A stretch of 15,460 bases of DNA from an uncultured Porphyromonadaceae bacterium (GTDB taxonomy: Bacteria > Bacteroidota > Bacteroidia > Bacteroidales > Muribaculaceae): the NCBI GenBank assembly GCA_947174155.1, contig CAMWHX010000006.1, positions 1 to 15,460 of the forward strand. The letters run 5' to 3'. The notes under the pieces are model-generated. The model saw only the letters and a program-made list of their open reading frames with translations. It was not told the origin of the DNA and searched no databases. This document shows, one piece after another, positions 1 to 6,288 of the stretch; position 1 is the stretch's first letter, and each line of letters starts with the position of its first letter. Made by a program: the position numbers and the translations under genes.

Positions 1-23
1 ATCGACTTGATATTCACTTCCAT
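1..23 (-). CDS. nuoB: NADH-quinone oxidoreductase subunit B, first codons only (partial)
   Basis: An ATG at 23-21 on the minus strand opens a frame reading MEVNIKS before the window ends. It overlaps the last codons of nuoA by 10 bp in another frame. In complex I operons nuoB directly follows nuoA, and Bacteroidetes NuoB proteins tend to begin with a short M-E-x-x-I-K-S type leader, so nuoB is the expected gene. Only seven full codons are visible, so the call rests almost entirely on gene order. The short overlap would suit translational coupling with nuoA. Confidence 0.55.
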
Positions 24-385
24 TGCAGCGCTCCTTTCCGCCAGGCGTAAGCCAGGCCCAAGATGAGTATGAACATGAAGATGGCGATACACAGCAGACC
101 CTGCGTGCCGAGCGAACGGGTCACGGTCGCCCAGGGATAGAGGAATACTGTCTCCACATCGAAGATCAAGAACAAGATGGCGAAGATGTAGTAGCCTGAC
201 TTGAACTGGATCATCGACTCACCGCGCGTCGGAATACCGCACTCATACGGCTCCGACTTCTTGACTGAATACGATTTCGGAGAAATCAGCTTGGCTATGA
301 GCAGCGCAGCAAACACAAGGCCGATACCGGTCAGGGTCGCCGTTATCGCCAGGTCGCCGTTGCTTATTCCCATTAAGATATTCAT
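14..385 (-). CDS. nuoA: NADH-quinone oxidoreductase subunit A (complex I membrane subunit)
   Basis: This encodes a 123-aa inner-membrane subunit of the proton-pumping NADH:quinone oxidoreductase. Three hydrophobic segments are visible (about residues 12-34, 64-86 and 96-115). The family signatures are present: YECG at 47-50 in the loop after helix 1, and FDVE at 75-78 inside helix 2, whose acidic residues lie near the quinone site. The length is normal for NuoA. The gene is first in its operon: a consensus Bacteroidales promoter lies about 75 bp upstream and probable nuoB overlaps the 3' end. The start at 385 is preferred because it is the first ATG, but Met5 (373) cannot be excluded. No sign of damage. 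Confidence 0.95.
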   Translation of the reverse strand: MNILMGISNGDLAITATLTGIGLVFAALLIAKLISPKSYSVKKSEPYECGIPTRGESMIQFKSGYYIFAILFLIFDVETVFLYPWATVTRSLGTQGLLCIAIFMFILILGLAYAWRKGALQWK

Positions 386-458
386 ATAATCGTTTTATAA
401 TAAATTAGTTAGCAAACCGATTCGCTCACCTTGCTCGGAAGGGTGCGGGAATACAGCG

Positions 459-490
459 CAAAGATACTTAAAAATTCTTAAAGCCACAAA
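459..490 (-). promoter_or_regulatory. Bacteroidales-type promoter of the nuo operon
   Basis: Read on the minus strand there is TTTG (490-487), a 20-bp spacer and TATCTTTG (466-459). This is a perfect match to the Bacteroidetes -33/-7 consensus TTTG / TAnnTTTG. Transcription should start near 455, giving a leader of about 70 nt before nuoA. That leader contains a weak imperfect hairpin (CACC-TT against AAGGTG, with one bulge). Confidence 0.8.
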
Positions 491-529
491 TATTTTAAGC
501 GACTTTAATGCACTTTGCCATTTTTACAC

Positions 530-564
530 GTTTCGCCCCGTCTTGGAGCGGGACGGGGCGAAAC
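530..564 (-). terminator. Perfect 13-bp GC-rich hairpin, likely terminator of the receptor/lipoprotein unit
   Basis: Arms 530-542 and 552-564 are perfectly complementary over 13 bp, with the core CGCCCCGTC and a 9-nt loop. It lies 31 bp beyond the lipoprotein stop codon and upstream of the nuo promoter, where a terminator is expected. It lacks a strong U-tract on either side: the minus strand continues GTGTAAAAA. It may therefore act as a weak or factor-assisted terminator, or as a 3'-end-protecting stem. Confidence 0.6.
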
Positions 565-594
565 TTATATCACATTGCAATGTATATCCTCTCC

Positions 595-1533
595 TCACTG
601 CAAAACTCGAAGGCTGCTACCTGTAAATTTGCCAGTGAATCGACCCGCCACGACATAGTCGATTGCTACCTGAGTCAGGTCTCCCCCGGTCGTGCGGACC
701 TCAATCGAAGTGAAGGGGAAGGTCTCGTAAGGTGTCTCCATACCCCCCTCCACAGCGGAGGGAACGATACCTTCACCCTTGGCCGTAAAGCCGTCACGAG
801 TGGCTGTCACTTTCAAGCCCTTCACGATCATGGCGGTCATCTTGGGCATCGGTTCGGCAAACTGAGCATCATATATGATGACGTCGGCAACCATCTTGGC
901 CGGATCGATTATGACACGATACATCGCTCCGTCGTTCTCATAGTTTGACGGCGCCCCGCCCTGACCGGGATAAGTGGTAATGGTCTTACCGGCATAGAAG
1001 GAGTCGCCCGAAAGGGTCTTGACAGTGTACTCCGTGCCGTACTGATACGACATCACGAGGCGGAACGGATAACTATTATACTGCAAGTATCCCGGCACGT
1101 AAGTCTTTGAGAAATATCCGAAGGGGTTCAGTCTGCCGCTCATATTGCTGATCTCGGCAGAGCCGCCGATGCTGAGATTACCCTCACTACCACTGAAAGA
1201 GTAGACCTCCCCATAGCCGAGCCCCTCCACGGTGTAGCCGTTGGCGGTCATTCGCATCCCCTTGGTGGCGAAGGCATGGTCGGAATTGTCGAATTTCAGA
1301 CTGGTGGTCGTAATCGAAGCCTCACGCGAGGTAGCGTTGAGATTCACGGTATACTCCCCCTTGGTCATGATGATCTCCTTCGAAGAGTCCAGAGGCGTCA
1401 GATGGTTAATTACAGTAACTCCGATCTTTGCTTCCTGAGTTGAGCCACCATCAAGGTCGCTGCATGATGCAAGCAGCACGGGAGTAATCACCAGGAGACC
1501 CGGCAGCAGCTTACAAATAGAGGTTTTCTTCAT
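595..1533 (-). CDS. Outer-membrane lipoprotein of unknown family, partner of the adjacent TonB receptor
   Basis: A 312-aa protein with a lipoprotein signal peptide: a basic start, a hydrophobic stretch (about 8-22) and the lipobox LASC, with Cys24 as the lipidated residue. The rest lacks membrane helices and is rich in short alternating beta-like stretches. I see an internal duplication: residues about 61-110 resemble 205-258 (Y-x-V opening, then KGMRMTA..GYT against KGLKVTA..GFT). This suggests two copies of a beta domain, possibly calycin-like. It starts 14 bp after the receptor stop codon with no promoter between them, so the two are surely co-transcribed. By analogy with pairs such as HmuR/HmuY, it may be a ligand-capturing partner of the receptor; that is inference. 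I cannot name a family or ligand. Confidence 0.85.
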   Translation of the reverse strand: MKKTSICKLLPGLLVITPVLLASCSDLDGGSTQEAKIGVTVINHLTPLDSSKEIIMTKGEYTVNLNATSREASITTTSLKFDNSDHAFATKGMRMTANGYTVEGLGYGEVYSFSGSEGNLSIGGSAEISNMSGRLNPFGYFSKTYVPGYLQYNSYPFRLVMSYQYGTEYTVKTLSGDSFYAGKTITTYPGQGGAPSNYENDGAMYRVIIDPAKMVADVIIYDAQFAEPMPKMTAMIVKGLKVTATRDGFTAKGEGIVPSAVEGGMETPYETFPFTSIEVRTTGGDLTQVAIDYVVAGRFTGKFTGSSLRVLQ

Positions 1534-1547
1534 TATATATTTGTGTT

Positions 1548-3806
1548 TTAAAAAGAATATCTTATTGTGACACCCCCCGACACCGGCTTTCCGCGCTGCA
1601 CGAACTCATTCCCCATCGAGAGGAAGTAGAAAGTATTGTAGCGGGTCGAGGTCAGATTCTTTCCCCAAAGCTGAATAGAGATCCCGCTGCGCGTCGTCAG
1701 CGTAGCCGAAGCTCCGAGTAGCGCGTAGAGGGGCTGACGGAGGGTATTCGATTCGTTCCACCAAATCTCACCGGTCGCACGCAGATTCAGATCTACTTCA
1801 AGCGATTCAACCGGTTTTCCGCTCCATCGGTGTAACCAAAGACCCTGAAGGAAGAGGGTGTTCGCTGGTGCATAAGGCACCCGTTTCCCTTTATAATCAT
1901 TGCGTCCGTCATTAAAACGGACAAAGCGCGCGTTGGTATATCCGTAGGAGGCATTCAGTGTCACTGCGTCATTGACGCGCCACATTGCGGAGAGTTCGCC
2001 CCCGAAGCTACGTGTCTTTCCGGCATTGGTCATGATGCGCCCCGTCGTCGTGCCGTCGGGAAACATCGTCAGTTGCTGGTCACGGCAGTCTATATAGAAT
2101 ATGGCGGCATCGGCAGTCACCTTCCCGTCGAGCCACTCCGTGTGAGCCCCGATCTCGTAGTTCCAGCTCGACTCCGGCTTGTAGCCGACAATATCGTCGA
2201 CATCATAGTTGCCGCCGATACCCATGATGTTCATCAGACGCTGCTGAAGCACGTCGCTAAACATCTGCGTATTGAATCCCCCGGTCTTGTAACCGCGCGA
2301 GATATTGGCGTAAAGATTGCTTCCCATCTCGCCAAGGTCACGCACAACCCCCACGCGCGGCAGTATCATCCAATAGTCTCGTGCCAACCGTCCACGGTCA
2401 TTAATCTCGATGGGGACCTGACGATATACCGTTTCATCAACGCCACCCGTCAGCGGAAGTTGGCCCGAAGGATTACGATATATAGTATAGGAGGTAGAGC
2501 AGAAACTATGGTAATCCATTCGGGCACGCTCGTAATCGAAGCGCAGGCCGAGATTGATATGCCACGCACCCAAGTCGAGACGCGACTCATGATAGAGAGC
2601 CGCCCCGAAAGTCGTGATGCCGAAATCACTGTTCAGCGGAAAAGTCTCGCTGTCCCATTTGATAGGATAATAGGGATTGTTCTCGTTACGATGTCCGGTA
2701 ATCAGGGCCGCGATACCATCCTTCTTAAAGGTCACCGGGGCCTTCATCGAAAGATGTTTCCAGAACCCGAAGAGACCTGTAGTCCAAGAATACTTCCCGT
2801 CACCGCTCGGAGAACGAAAGACGAGATCCTCCGTCAGCCCCGTCTCACGCTTCTTCTGTGTGAGTGTAAAATATGACAACGGCAGGAAATCCTGATCGAG
2901 AGTCATATTGTCATCTATATATTGAAGCGAAGTGATCGAGGTTACGTTGAAATACTCATGATTTTTGGTTACCGTCAGTCCGTCGGTCAGAGTAAATCGG
3001 CGGTAGAAGCAGGTATCGTTGTAGCTTATCTCGCCACTTGCGCACGACTCATAGGGATACCCCTCCTGTCGTAGTATCGAGGCAGCGAGCACATTGCTCA
3101 GCCTGGTGTCGCGACGAGGACGCCATTCCAGTTTGGTGCGCACACCCCCCGAACGCTCCTTATCGGTCTTGGCGTTGTTATAGTTGTTGCGAAAATATCC
3201 GGCACACCAGCTTCCGTTGGCAGTTGCAGAGAGAGCCAATACGTTCGACAGACGACCATACCACCCGAGAGAAGCACGCGCTGAGGGAGCGGTCCCTACT
3301 TCGGCAGACACACGCCATCCCTGATACCTGAACGGAGAGAGGGTCGTCACTGCGATCAGTCCCCCCATGGTGTTGCGACCATATAGTGTAGACTGCGGAC
3401 CGCGAAGCATCTCCACACTCACGATATCGGCTACATCGAAATCATAGGCATCCTTATTAAGATAAGGCACATTATCGACAGTCAGACCGACAGCAGGTTG
3501 ATCCATACGCGCACCTATACCGCGTACATATATGGAGGATGTGATACGCGACCCGTAATCCGGCATATAGAAATTAGGCACCACATCAGAAATTCCCTTG
3601 ATGGAAACGGCATCGAGACGTTCGAGTTCACCCTCCCCTATCAGGGTGACGGCCATAGCCTCAGTGCGCAGACGAGCCTGCTGCTTAAGCGCCGTGACGC
3701 TCACCTCCCCCAGCGTCACTGTGTCGCGCCGCTCAGAAGCCTCAGCCCCCGCAGCGGCGCCCAAAAGCGCCAAAGCTACCCCGATATTTGCAAGAAAAAC
3801 CTTCAT
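1548..3806 (-). CDS. TonB-dependent outer-membrane receptor (plug plus beta-barrel)
   Basis: This 752-aa protein should be an outer-membrane transporter for a scarce ligand, energised by TonB/ExbBD. I start it at 3806, where MKVFLANIGV opens a signal peptide of about 24 aa. The longer frame to 3887 would begin upstream of the promoter and would bury the signal peptide. After the signal comes a TonB-box-like DTVTLGEVSVTA (28-39), then the plug domain (about 45-155) with IYVRGIGAR, VDNVPYL and LRGPQSTLYGRNTMGG. The rest is a beta-barrel ending in the terminal Phe of VTIRYSF. It lacks the N-terminal carboxypeptidase-like domain of SusC proteins, so a siderophore, haem or cofactor receptor is more likely than a glycan importer. 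The substrate cannot be told from sequence. First gene of a two-gene operon with the lipoprotein. Confidence 0.93.
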   Translation of the reverse strand: MKVFLANIGVALALLGAAAGAEASERRDTVTLGEVSVTALKQQARLRTEAMAVTLIGEGELERLDAVSIKGISDVVPNFYMPDYGSRITSSIYVRGIGARMDQPAVGLTVDNVPYLNKDAYDFDVADIVSVEMLRGPQSTLYGRNTMGGLIAVTTLSPFRYQGWRVSAEVGTAPSARASLGWYGRLSNVLALSATANGSWCAGYFRNNYNNAKTDKERSGGVRTKLEWRPRRDTRLSNVLAASILRQEGYPYESCASGEISYNDTCFYRRFTLTDGLTVTKNHEYFNVTSITSLQYIDDNMTLDQDFLPLSYFTLTQKKRETGLTEDLVFRSPSGDGKYSWTTGLFGFWKHLSMKAPVTFKKDGIAALITGHRNENNPYYPIKWDSETFPLNSDFGITTFGAALYHESRLDLGAWHINLGLRFDYERARMDYHSFCSTSYTIYRNPSGQLPLTGGVDETVYRQVPIEINDRGRLARDYWMILPRVGVVRDLGEMGSNLYANISRGYKTGGFNTQMFSDVLQQRLMNIMGIGGNYDVDDIVGYKPESSWNYEIGAHTEWLDGKVTADAAIFYIDCRDQQLTMFPDGTTTGRIMTNAGKTRSFGGELSAMWRVNDAVTLNASYGYTNARFVRFNDGRNDYKGKRVPYAPANTLFLQGLWLHRWSGKPVESLEVDLNLRATGEIWWNESNTLRQPLYALLGASATLTTRSGISIQLWGKNLTSTRYNTFYFLSMGNEFVQRGKPVSGGVTIRYSF

Positions 3807-3832
3807 CTCTCTACAATGCACTTTTCCGACTG

Positions 3833-3864
3833 CAAAAGTACATCTTCCCGCCCGTCCCCACAAT
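3833..3864 (-). promoter_or_regulatory. Promoter of the TonB receptor/lipoprotein operon
   Basis: On the minus strand ATTG (3864-3861), a 20-bp spacer and TACTTTTG (3840-3833). The -7 element fits TAnnTTTG perfectly and the -33 element differs from TTTG by one base. Transcription should start near 3829, about 22 nt before the ATG at 3806. This argues against any start codon further upstream. I see no clear Fur-like inverted repeat over it. Confidence 0.7.
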
Positions 3865-3977
3865 CCCAATAAATGATGATTTTTCAACTCTTATCCTATC
3901 CCTTGCGTATTAGCTCTATATATGAAGTATGTGAGAAATCTTGAAGTTATAATTCTAAAGTCCTCTGAGGGAGAATA

Positions 3978-4009
3978 TTTGCATATGCGATGGATATTTG
4001 GTATTTTTG
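3978..4009 (+). promoter_or_regulatory. Promoter of sdaA-rnz, placed for a leaderless transcript
   Basis: TTTG (3978-3981), a 20-bp spacer and TATTTTTG (4002-4009) match the Bacteroidetes consensus perfectly. Only four bases separate the -7 box from the sdaA ATG at 4014, so transcription should begin at or next to the start codon. A small palindrome, TCCTC-T-GAGGGA (3961-3972), lies just upstream and could be an operator, with weak support. The divergent receptor promoter is about 115 bp away. Confidence 0.75.
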
Positions 4010-4013
4010 CGGT

Positions 4014-5231
4014 ATGAAATCTATTAAGGAAATATATCGTATCGGTTTCGGACCTTCGTCGTCTCACACCATGGGGCCGCGGAAGGCCGCCGAGAGTTTT
4101 CTTGCTTCTCATCGCGGAGCAGCGGGCTTCGAGGTCGTGCTTTACGGAAGTCTCGCTGCTACGGGTAAGGGGCATATGACCGACGTGGCTATTCACGATG
4201 TGCTGTCGTCGACGGAGCAACCGGTGAAATTCATATGGAAACCGGATGTCTTCCTCCCCTATCACCCCAACGCAATGACCATCCGGTCGCTCAATGAATC
4301 AGGCTTCCCCACGGATGAGAAGACCTATTACAGTGTCGGTGGAGGAGCGATCGAGGAGGAGGGACAACCTCACGAAACCTCATCCGAGATCTATGACCTC
4401 AACACGATGTCTGACATCATGCACTACTGCGAGAAGACCGGTCGTGCCTATTGGGAATATGTCGAGCAGGTAGAGGGTGAGGGAATTTACGATCACCTGC
4501 ATGATGTCTGGGAGACTATGAAGGAAGCGGTGGAGCGCGGTCTCTTCAAGGAAGGTCGCCTGCCGGGTCCGTTGAATCTGCAACGTAAAGCCAATTCCTA
4601 CTATGTGAAGGCTGGTGGTTATCGCGACAACCTGCGTTCTCGCGGACGGGTCTTCGCATATGCCCTCGCTGTGAGTGAGGAGAACGCCTCCGGCGGTAAA
4701 ATCGTCACAGCTCCTACGTGCGGCTCCTGCGGTGTGCTCCCGGGTGTGCTCTATCATCTCTGGAAGAGTCGTGATTTCCCGGAGATTCAGATTCTCCACG
4801 CGTTGGCTACGGCCGGGCTTATCGGTAATATCGTCAAGCAGAACGCCTCCATCTCCGGTGCCGATGTCGGGTGTCAGGGTGAGGTCGGTGTGGCCTGCGC
4901 AATGGCGGCGGGAGCTGCAAGCCAGCTATTCGGGGGAAGTCCCGCCCAGATCGAATATGCCGCAGAGATGGGACTCGAACACCACCTCGGGATGACCTGC
5001 GACCCGGTCTGTGGTCTGGTGCAGATACCCTGTATCGAACGCAACGCCTACGCTGCTGCGCGCGCCCTTGACGCCAATATTTACGCCAGCTTCACTGATG
5101 GCAGTCACCGTGTGTCGTTTGACAAGCTCGTCAACGTGATGAAGGAGACGGGCCACGATCTCCCCTCGCTCTACAAAGAGACAGGAGCCGGCGGACTGGC
5201 GAAGGATTACGCCCAGATGACACGCAAATGA
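4014..5231 (+). CDS. sdaA: L-serine ammonia-lyase (L-serine dehydratase), iron-sulfur type, single chain
   Basis: A 405-aa cytoplasmic enzyme that converts L-serine to pyruvate and ammonia. The N-terminal beta domain carries the substrate-loop signature GPSSSHTMGP (13-22). The C-terminal alpha domain has APTCGSCG (233-240), QNASISGADVGCQGEVG (276-292) and CDPVCGLVQIPC (329-340). Cys287, Cys329 and Cys340 have the same spacing (42 and 11) as I recall for the 4Fe-4S ligands of the Legionella enzyme (Cys343/385/396), so the cluster should be intact. Length is normal for the fused beta-alpha form. I start at 4014 because MKSIKEIYRIG is the conserved beginning; the in-frame ATG at 3990 would add eight residues that overlap the promoter. 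Its stop overlaps the rnz start as ATGA. Confidence 0.96.
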   Translation: MKSIKEIYRIGFGPSSSHTMGPRKAAESFLASHRGAAGFEVVLYGSLAATGKGHMTDVAIHDVLSSTEQPVKFIWKPDVFLPYHPNAMTIRSLNESGFPTDEKTYYSVGGGAIEEEGQPHETSSEIYDLNTMSDIMHYCEKTGRAYWEYVEQVEGEGIYDHLHDVWETMKEAVERGLFKEGRLPGPLNLQRKANSYYVKAGGYRDNLRSRGRVFAYALAVSEENASGGKIVTAPTCGSCGVLPGVLYHLWKSRDFPEIQILHALATAGLIGNIVKQNASISGADVGCQGEVGVACAMAAGAASQLFGGSPAQIEYAAEMGLEHHLGMTCDPVCGLVQIPCIERNAYAAARALDANIYASFTDGSHRVSFDKLVNVMKETGHDLPSLYKETGAGGLAKDYAQMTRK

Positions 5232-6154
5232 GCAATCGTCCGACCTTTACTGTCAACGTCCTCGGGAGCGGGTCGGCCAAACCGAGTCTCGCACATCTCC
5301 CCTCTTCGACGGTCGTGGACTGCCGGGGGAATCTCTTCATGATAGATTGCGGCGAGGGGGCACAGCGCACCTTCCAGCAGATGCGGCTCCGCTTCTCTCG
5401 TCTCGGGCACATCTTTCTGACCCATCTGCATGGTGACCATGTGCTCGGGCTACCCGGGCTGATCGGTACTCTGGCGTTGTCGGGAACCGGGGGAAGCATC
5501 ACGATCCATACCTTCGAGGAGGGGCGGCGGGTGCTCGAACCGATGATACGCTATTTCTGCGGCGAGACTCCATTTAAGGTTAATTTCCATATCATCTCCC
5601 CCGAGGGTGGAGAGACGGTATTCGAGAATAATGCCATCCGTGTGCGCACGGTGAAACTGAACCATCGGGTGCCGACGGTAGGATACGTCTTTGAGGAGCA
5701 TCCCGGGCTGCGTCATATCGACCGCGCGGCCTGTGACTTCCACGGTGTCCCGATCGCAATGATGCGCCGCATAAAGGAGGGTGAGGATTTCGTCAAACCG
5801 GACGGGACCGTGGTCCCGAACGAATATCTGACCACACCGGCCGAGCCGCCGCGCAGTTACGCGCATATCAGCGACACTGCATACATGCCGGGACTTGCCG
5901 AGCAACTCAAAGGGGTCTCGCTGCTGTTTCATGAGACCACCTATCTGGAAGATCACGCTGAGAATGCTGCCCCGCGCGGACACTCGACGGCGCGGCAGGC
6001 AGCCATGGTGGCCCGCGACGCGGGGGCGGGACGGCTCCTGACCGGGCACTACTCCTCGCGATATACTGATGACTCCCTCTTTGCTAAAGAGGCCGGGGAG
6101 ATCTTTCCTCATGTCATCACCGGGCATGAGCGCCTTCGGATCGAGGTGATATAA
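5228..6154 (+). CDS. rnz: Ribonuclease Z (tRNA 3'-end processing endonuclease)
   Basis: A 308-aa zinc-dependent endonuclease of the metallo-beta-lactamase fold that trims the 3' trailer of pre-tRNA. The zinc motif HLHGDH is at 66-71, giving His66, His68, Asp70 and His71. Further expected ligands are His146 (LNHRVP), Asp216 (ISDT) and His274 (TGHYSSRY); GHST at 251-254 is the usual late motif. Length fits the short, homodimeric bacterial form. The ATG at 5228 overlaps the sdaA stop by four bases, so the two genes form an operon and rnz is probably translated by coupling. A strong hairpin terminator follows directly. No truncation or missing catalytic residue is seen. Confidence 0.96.
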   Translation: MSNRPTFTVNVLGSGSAKPSLAHLPSSTVVDCRGNLFMIDCGEGAQRTFQQMRLRFSRLGHIFLTHLHGDHVLGLPGLIGTLALSGTGGSITIHTFEEGRRVLEPMIRYFCGETPFKVNFHIISPEGGETVFENNAIRVRTVKLNHRVPTVGYVFEEHPGLRHIDRAACDFHGVPIAMMRRIKEGEDFVKPDGTVVPNEYLTTPAEPPRSYAHISDTAYMPGLAEQLKGVSLLFHETTYLEDHAENAAPRGHSTARQAAMVARDAGAGRLLTGHYSSRYTDDSLFAKEAGEIFPHVITGHERLRIEVI

Positions 6155-6157
6155 GCC

Positions 6158-6191
6158 AAAAGAGGCTCGCGCATTGGCGCGAGCCTCTTTT
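6158..6191 (+). terminator. Bidirectional terminator between convergent rnz and the secreted-protein gene
   Basis: Arms 6158-6172 and 6177-6191 are perfectly complementary over 15 bp (AAAAGAGGCTCGCGC and its complement) around an ATTG loop. It starts four bases after the rnz stop. The A-run at one base of the stem and T-run at the other give a U-tract in either direction, so it can serve both rnz and the leftward gene ending at 6289. Confidence 0.9.
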
Positions 6192-6288
6192 GATTTGCGG
6201 AGCTGACGCTCCGGCACAGAACCAAGACCTCTCTTGATTCTCGGTGGCTTTCATCCTACAAAACCGGGATTCATGAGGGGGATCCGGA
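6192..6288. other. Short intergenic spacer with a minor hairpin
   Basis: These 97 bp between the terminator and the leftward gene's stop hold no ORF or promoter that I can see. There is one small stem (CGGAGC, loop TGAC, GCTCCG at 6198-6213), which may help 3'-end formation of the leftward transcript. Confidence 0.4.

Noticed and set aside
2073..2876. 267-codon plus-strand ORF
   Set aside because: Antisense shadow of the TonB receptor barrel; no domain, promoter or neighbour supports it.
3807..3887. 27-residue N-terminal extension of the TonB receptor
   Set aside because: It overlaps and precedes the consensus promoter at 3833-3864 and would bury the clear signal peptide that begins at 3806.
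3990..4013. Upstream in-frame ATG for sdaA
   Set aside because: It would add eight residues not seen in the family and overlaps the promoter; the conserved start is MKSIKEIYRIG.
5450..6217. 255-codon minus-strand ORF opposite rnz
   Set aside because: It covers the complete, motif-perfect rnz and begins beyond the terminator hairpin; a shadow in GC-rich sequence.
6223..6236. Small inverted repeat CAAGA-CCTC-TCTTG as an insertion or attachment site
   Set aside because: Only a 5-bp stem, with no matching partner repeat, no target duplication and no mobile gene nearby.
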